Shown piece by piece: positions 50,483 through 53,739 of a stretch of 53,739 nucleotides of DNA. The notes below the pieces were generated by a model. It saw nothing but the letters and a program-made list of their open reading frames with translations, searched no databases and had not been told where the DNA came from. A program made the position numbers and the translations under genes. Each line of letters starts with the position of its first letter. The first letter of the stretch is position 1. The DNA is from Bacteroidales bacterium (GTDB taxonomy: Bacteria > Bacteroidota > Bacteroidia > Bacteroidales > JAGONC01), in contig JAQUQD010000011.1 of assembly GCA_028716265.1 (NCBI GenBank), positions 1 through 53,739 on the forward strand, given 5' to 3'.

Positions 50483-51610
50483 ATGCATAAGTATACGGTC
50501 ATAATCATTGGTGGGGGGCCGGCGGGGGCGGTGTGCGGAATTGAGCTTCAACGGGCGGGGATCAGCACGTGCATCCTTGATAAGGCAGCCTTTCCAAGGG
50601 ATAAACTGTGTGGCGGTTTATTGACGAAAAAGACGGTGGAGCTGCTCACATATTCCTGCCCGGAGATTGGACCTGATGAATATGTCGTTGAGGAAACTGA
50701 TTCTGTGGAATTTTATTACAAAGGTGAATCTGTCATTAGATTTAAAACACTGATACCGCTTTATTTAACAGAACGGACCCTTTTGGATGACAGGTTGATA
50801 AAGCTTTACCAGCAGCTGGGCGGTACTGTTTACGAAAACACTACGGTTCGTTCCCATCATATTGATCTGGCATCCAATACAATAAAGCTGGACATAGGGA
50901 CATACAAATATGGTGTACTTGTCGGTGCTTACGGGTGTCGGAGCTTGATGGCAAAACTGCATTCCATTGACCTGGATCATGCCTTTTGCATCGAAGGACA
51001 AGCCGGCAAAGATTCTTCAGAAAGGACCGTACGGATTTACTTCGGGCATGTCAGAGGAGGCTATGGGTGGGACTTTCCCAAGAAAGATCACACAGCGGTC
51101 GGGACGCTAAAGGAACCCAGGGGAGACAGAATCTCCGGTACTTTTTTCAGAGACGTCATCCGGAAGGAAGTTCATTCCATTCAGGGATCGTTGATCCCGT
51201 CGGGACGGAAGGTAAAACTGGAGAAACTGAGGCAGAATATCCTGCTGGTGGGCGATGCTGCCGGTTATACCGATCCCATTACGGGTGAAGGGCTTTATTT
51301 TGCCATCCTTTCGGCCAGGAAAGCGGCTGATTCCATACAGGAAGCCATCCGAACGGGCGATGGCAAGTACCGGGACATCTATTTGCAGAACGTACGAACA
51401 ATGCGGAGAAACATGCGGGATGCCTATCTGCTGAAGAAGATCCTTTACAATCCCTTCATCTTAAAGCACTTCATGAATTTCATACGGAGACATCGTTCGT
51501 TTGCCCTGTTCTATGTGGAGGAGATGGTGTCGCAGTACAAGTACCAGTACAGAAATTTTATGAGGTATTATCTGAGGGAGCGATTCGGAAGCGGAAAGAC
51601 TGATGGATGA
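50483..51610 (+). CDS. Geranylgeranyl-reductase-family FAD-dependent oxidoreductase
   Basis: 375 aa p-hydroxybenzoate hydroxylase-fold flavoprotein. FAD Rossmann motif GGGPAGA (10-16), the family hallmark PRDKLCGG (38-45), and the FAD ribityl motif LLVGDAAGYTDPITGEGL near 255-272. The C-terminal helices are basic and aromatic, suggesting membrane contact. Such enzymes saturate isoprenoid chains or oxidise/reduce lipid-like substrates. The start at 50483 is chosen because VIIIGGGPAG must be N-terminal; the longer frame to 50327 overlaps the OYE gene and crosses the heptad array. Probably in one unit with the OYE gene. Confidence 0.85.
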   Translation: MHKYTVIIIGGGPAGAVCGIELQRAGISTCILDKAAFPRDKLCGGLLTKKTVELLTYSCPEIGPDEYVVEETDSVEFYYKGESVIRFKTLIPLYLTERTLLDDRLIKLYQQLGGTVYENTTVRSHHIDLASNTIKLDIGTYKYGVLVGAYGCRSLMAKLHSIDLDHAFCIEGQAGKDSSERTVRIYFGHVRGGYGWDFPKKDHTAVGTLKEPRGDRISGTFFRDVIRKEVHSIQGSLIPSGRKVKLEKLRQNILLVGDAAGYTDPITGEGLYFAILSARKAADSIQEAIRTGDGKYRDIYLQNVRTMRRNMRDAYLLKKILYNPFILKHFMNFIRRHRSFALFYVEEMVSQYKYQYRNFMRYYLRERFGSGKTDG

Positions 51611-51637
51611 ACTCTACGGGTTTCCGCCAATGAATAC

Positions 51638-51668
51638 CAAGCAGATTCGTCCAGCAGGCTTCTGCTTG
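51638..51668. repeat. Inverted repeat after the flavoprotein gene
   Basis: CAAGCAGA (51638-51645) and TCTGCTTG (51661-51668), perfect 8-bp arms with a 15-nt loop, 28 nt past the stop. There is no T-run, so terminator function is uncertain. A weaker hairpin CGACC-TTGC-GGTCG follows near 51706-51719. The rest of 51611-51790 shows nothing else but the -7 box of the next gene. Confidence 0.45.
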
Positions 51669-51771
51669 CAATAGACTGCCATGAAGAGATGCAGCAGCTA
51701 AAAGCGACCTTGCGGTCGTCCATGCATTGAGAAATGTTTTGCATCGTGCTCAAGGAATCTTTATATTTGTA

Positions 51772-51779
51772 AGTCATAA
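51772..51779 (+). promoter_or_regulatory. -7 box for the GH130 gene, very short leader
   Basis: TATATTTG (TAnnTTTG) ends 11 nt before ATG 51791, so the expected 5' leader is only about 5 nt. No TTG at 19-21 nt. Confidence 0.5.
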
Positions 51780-51790
51780 ACATATTCAAA

Positions 51791-52834
51791 ATGGATATTG
51801 CACATCGCTTCCCCTCAAATCCGCTTCTGCGTCCTTCGGATTTGAAGCCCGGCATTGAAGGCTTGGAGATCGTTTGTCTCCTCAATCCCGGGGTGTTTGA
51901 ATTCAACGGGAAAATATGGCTGCTGCTGAGAGTAGCTGAAAGGCCCAAACAGATCGAAGGCAAGATCAGTTTTCCCATCTACAATGATCAGGGGAAAATT
52001 GAGATCCTGAACTTAGGCAAAAATGATCCCGACCTGGATGCTTCTGATCCGAGGGTAATCAATTACAAAAAGAAAGACTACCTCACCACCCTCTCCTATT
52101 TGCGTCTGGTCTGCAGCGACGATGGGGTTCATTTTTATGAGGCGGAGGGTTATCCGCCCATTTTCGGTCAGGGGAAACTGGAGACTTTTGGCATTGAAGA
52201 CTGCCGCGTTGCCACGATGAAGGATGGTTTCTGCCTGTCGTTCACCGAGGTTTCCGAATGCGGGGTTGGCGTCGGCCTGATCAGGACCTCTGACTGGAAG
52301 GACTTCAGGAGGGAAGGGATGATCTTTCCGCCCCACAATAAGGATTGTGCCATTTTCGAAGAAAAGATCAACGGGAAGTATTACGCCCTGCACCGTCCGA
52401 GCAGTCCCGAACTGGGCGGTAACTACATCTGGCTGGCCGAATCCCCCGACCTGATACACTGGGGCAGGCACACCTGTATTGCCACAACACGGGCCGGCAG
52501 CTGGGATTCGGCACGGGTTGGCGCCGGCGGGGCCCCCATCCGGACAGAAAAAGGATGGCTGGAGATCTACCATGGAGCCAACAGCGATCACCGTTATTGC
52601 CTTGGCCTGCTTCTGCTGGATTTGAACGATCCCTCCAGGGTGATCGCCCGCAGCAGCGAACCTGTCATGGAGCCTGTCGAGGCCTACGAACAAACCGGAT
52701 TCTTCGGCAATGTGGTGTTTACCAATGGACACTATGTAAAAGGTGATGACATCTATTTATACTATGGAGCCAGTGACGAAGTGATTTGCGGCGCACGGTT
52801 TTCAATGGCTGAGTTACTTACGGCACTCCTTTAA
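51791..52834 (+). CDS. GH130-family beta-mannoside phosphorylase
   Basis: 347 aa five-bladed propeller enzyme that phosphorolyses or hydrolyses beta-mannosides, giving mannose 1-phosphate when a phosphorylase. Seen: NPLLRPSDLKPGIEGLEIVC at the start, NPGVFEFNGKIWLLLRVAER, ETFGIEDCRV with catalytic Asp137 (the usual EDPR is EDCR), NKDCAIFEEKINGKYYALHRP and GWLEIYHG. No signal peptide, so cytoplasmic, acting on imported disaccharides; the MFS gene 205 nt downstream is the likely importer. Subfamily and exact linkage (beta-1,4 or beta-1,2; mannosyl-glucose or mannosyl-GlcNAc) cannot be fixed by eye. Confidence 0.9.
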   Translation: MDIAHRFPSNPLLRPSDLKPGIEGLEIVCLLNPGVFEFNGKIWLLLRVAERPKQIEGKISFPIYNDQGKIEILNLGKNDPDLDASDPRVINYKKKDYLTTLSYLRLVCSDDGVHFYEAEGYPPIFGQGKLETFGIEDCRVATMKDGFCLSFTEVSECGVGVGLIRTSDWKDFRREGMIFPPHNKDCAIFEEKINGKYYALHRPSSPELGGNYIWLAESPDLIHWGRHTCIATTRAGSWDSARVGAGGAPIRTEKGWLEIYHGANSDHRYCLGLLLLDLNDPSRVIARSSEPVMEPVEAYEQTGFFGNVVFTNGHYVKGDDIYLYYGASDEVICGARFSMAELLTALL

Positions 52835-52846
52835 TTTAATGTGATG

Positions 52847-52989
52847 AGGTTGTGTCAAAATACAATTTAACCACGGAGGATTCACGGAGATCCCAGAGTT
52901 TAAATAACTCGCTATCAGTCCTCTGTGTTCTCTGTACTTCTCTGTGATCTTCGTGGTTTAATAAAAAACATTCATTTTGGCACAGCCCC
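52847..52989. repeat. Palindromic MITE-like element with 9-10 bp units
   Basis: Outer ends GGTTGTGTCAAAAT (left, from about 52848) and the reverse complement of ATTTTGGCACAGCCCC (right, to 52988) are inverted copies. Inside, ACCACGGAG/ATTCACGGAG/ATCCCAGAG faces CTCTGTGTT/CTCTGTACTT/CTCTGTGAT/CTTCGTGGT (52921-52957). About 143 nt, no ORF, no obvious target duplication. It occupies most of the gap between GH130 and the MFS gene. Confidence 0.75.
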
Positions 52990-53039
52990 TTCAAACGGAT
53001 AAACTCCCCCGGGGCTTGCCCGGATTTATAAATACTTAT

Positions 53040-53739
53040 ATGATCAAGAAACTGACTTCAGAGTACCGCTATTTCCTGTCACAACCGCGCAACATGCGGG
53101 TGCTGTTGATCACCAACATGTTGTACTCGCTGGTGCTGCCCGTTGTCGAGATTTTCATGGCAGCCTATATCATGCGTTCTTTTAACGACACGAGCTATGT
53201 TGCTATTTTTCAGGTCGGGATGTACACAGGCATCATCATCACTTCCCTGACCAATGGTTTTTTGCTTAAAAATTTCAAGGTCGCTCACCTCTACAGCTTC
53301 GGGATCCTGTTGAGCGGTCTGTCGATGGTTGGGATGATGTTCGTAAAAGGCATTGCCCTACCGGGCCTCATTGTGGCCGGCACACTGATCGGGGCAGCCT
53401 CTGGTTTTTTCTGGACCAACCGTTATATGATGACCTTGAGCACCACCACGGATGATAACAGGAATTATTTTTTCGGTCTTGAATCCTTTTTCTTTACGGT
53501 TTCAAACATCGGTGTGCCGCTTGCGATTGGGGCACTGCTGACTTCGGTGGACGGGATGCGGATCTTCGGAAGGGTATTTGACATTTACAATGGTTATCAG
53601 ATCGTGACCCTAATCGTATGCGCCATAACGATCCTGGCATGCTTCTCCCTCTCCCGCGGCAAGTTTGAGAATCCTGTGCAGAAGGATTTTCTTTATTTCC
53701 GTTTCGACAGGCTCTGGAACAAACAGATCCTTTTGGCTG
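53040..53739 (+). CDS. MFS transporter, 3' end cut by window
   Basis: First 233 codons of a polytopic membrane protein, starting at ATG 53040. At least six hydrophobic helices are visible (VLLITNMLYSLVLPVVEIFM, FQVGMYTGIIITSLTNGFLL, SFGILLSGLSMVGMMF, GLIVAGTLIGAASGFFWTNR, FTVSNIGVPLAIGALL, IVTLIVCAITILACFSL). The FFWTNRYMMTLSTTTDDNRNY segment between helices 4 and 5 suits a major facilitator superfamily permease. It follows GH130 after the palindromic element; import of mannosyl disaccharides is the likely task (inference). No RBS seen. Confidence 0.85.
   Translation, partial: MIKKLTSEYRYFLSQPRNMRVLLITNMLYSLVLPVVEIFMAAYIMRSFNDTSYVAIFQVGMYTGIIITSLTNGFLLKNFKVAHLYSFGILLSGLSMVGMMFVKGIALPGLIVAGTLIGAASGFFWTNRYMMTLSTTTDDNRNYFFGLESFFFTVSNIGVPLAIGALLTSVDGMRIFGRVFDIYNGYQIVTLIVCAITILACFSLSRGKFENPVQKDFLYFRFDRLWNKQILLA

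Noticed and set aside
51638..51668. Intrinsic terminator of the flavoprotein gene
   Set aside because: Perfect stem but a 15-nt loop and no T-run; kept only as an inverted repeat.

Overview
The window comes from a member of the Bacteroidota, most likely an anaerobic or facultative Bacteroidales-like lineage. The signs are: several TAnnTTTG -7 promoter boxes, few Shine-Dalgarno sites, the short RpoZ/omega protein typical of the phylum, a PorD-like (DUF4835) gene and a GldI-like FKBP lipoprotein (both associated with type IX secretion and gliding), a gyrA-TPR pair, and GH92/GH130 mannoside enzymes. GC is roughly in the high forties, with AT-richer patches at about 11.8-14.5 kb and 40.8-41.1 kb. 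No rRNA, CRISPR array, transposase gene or prophage was seen. There is one tRNA (Arg, UCU).

Layout. 0-5 kb: a truncated GH92 alpha-mannosidase lipoprotein and a C69 dipeptidase (one minus-strand unit), divergent from a KAS III-like condensing enzyme. 5-14.5 kb: an envelope region with a D15-type outer-membrane protein, then two related, oppositely oriented cassettes. Each contains a beta-barrel protein and an IPT/Kelch lipoprotein; one also carries a second barrel and a periplasmic WD40 protein. 14.7-27.3 kb: housekeeping genes. These are tRNA-Arg, rlmN, rtcB, ndk, a run of nrnA, two FKBP lipoproteins and galK, then bamD-rpoZ-coaBC-porD-recN. 27.3-38.1 kb: a TonB-domain protein, two convergent acyl-CoA dehydrogenases, clpC, gyrA with a TPR partner, and msrA. 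38.3-40.1 kb: an SDR plus a steroid 5-alpha-reductase family membrane protein, overlapping by ATGA. 40.1-49 kb: an accessory, signalling-flavoured block. It holds a putative regulator behind an AT-rich array of TTAAG/CTTAA sites, a TPR receptor adenylate cyclase, a dipeptidase E-like protein lacking its serine, an SRPBCC-GyrI protein, a secreted ankyrin-PPP phosphatase fusion and a CotH-like secreted protein. 49.2-53.7 kb: an Old Yellow Enzyme-type flavoprotein with an Fe-S cysteine cluster, a geranylgeranyl-reductase-like flavoprotein, and a GH130 mannoside phosphorylase followed by a truncated MFS transporter.

The most unusual structure is outside the genes. At least six intergenic sites carry short tandem arrays with a strict 7-bp unit, in several sequence families, and two more carry palindromic elements built of 9-10 bp units. 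One of the latter sits between divergent promoters and supplies the -33 TTG at both edges. The strongest gene-level leads are the 5-alpha-reductase operon, the putative regulator with its operator array, the degenerate dipeptidase E, the ankyrin-phosphatase fusion and the paired barrel/Kelch cassettes. All functions are read from sequence motifs alone; no database search was run.
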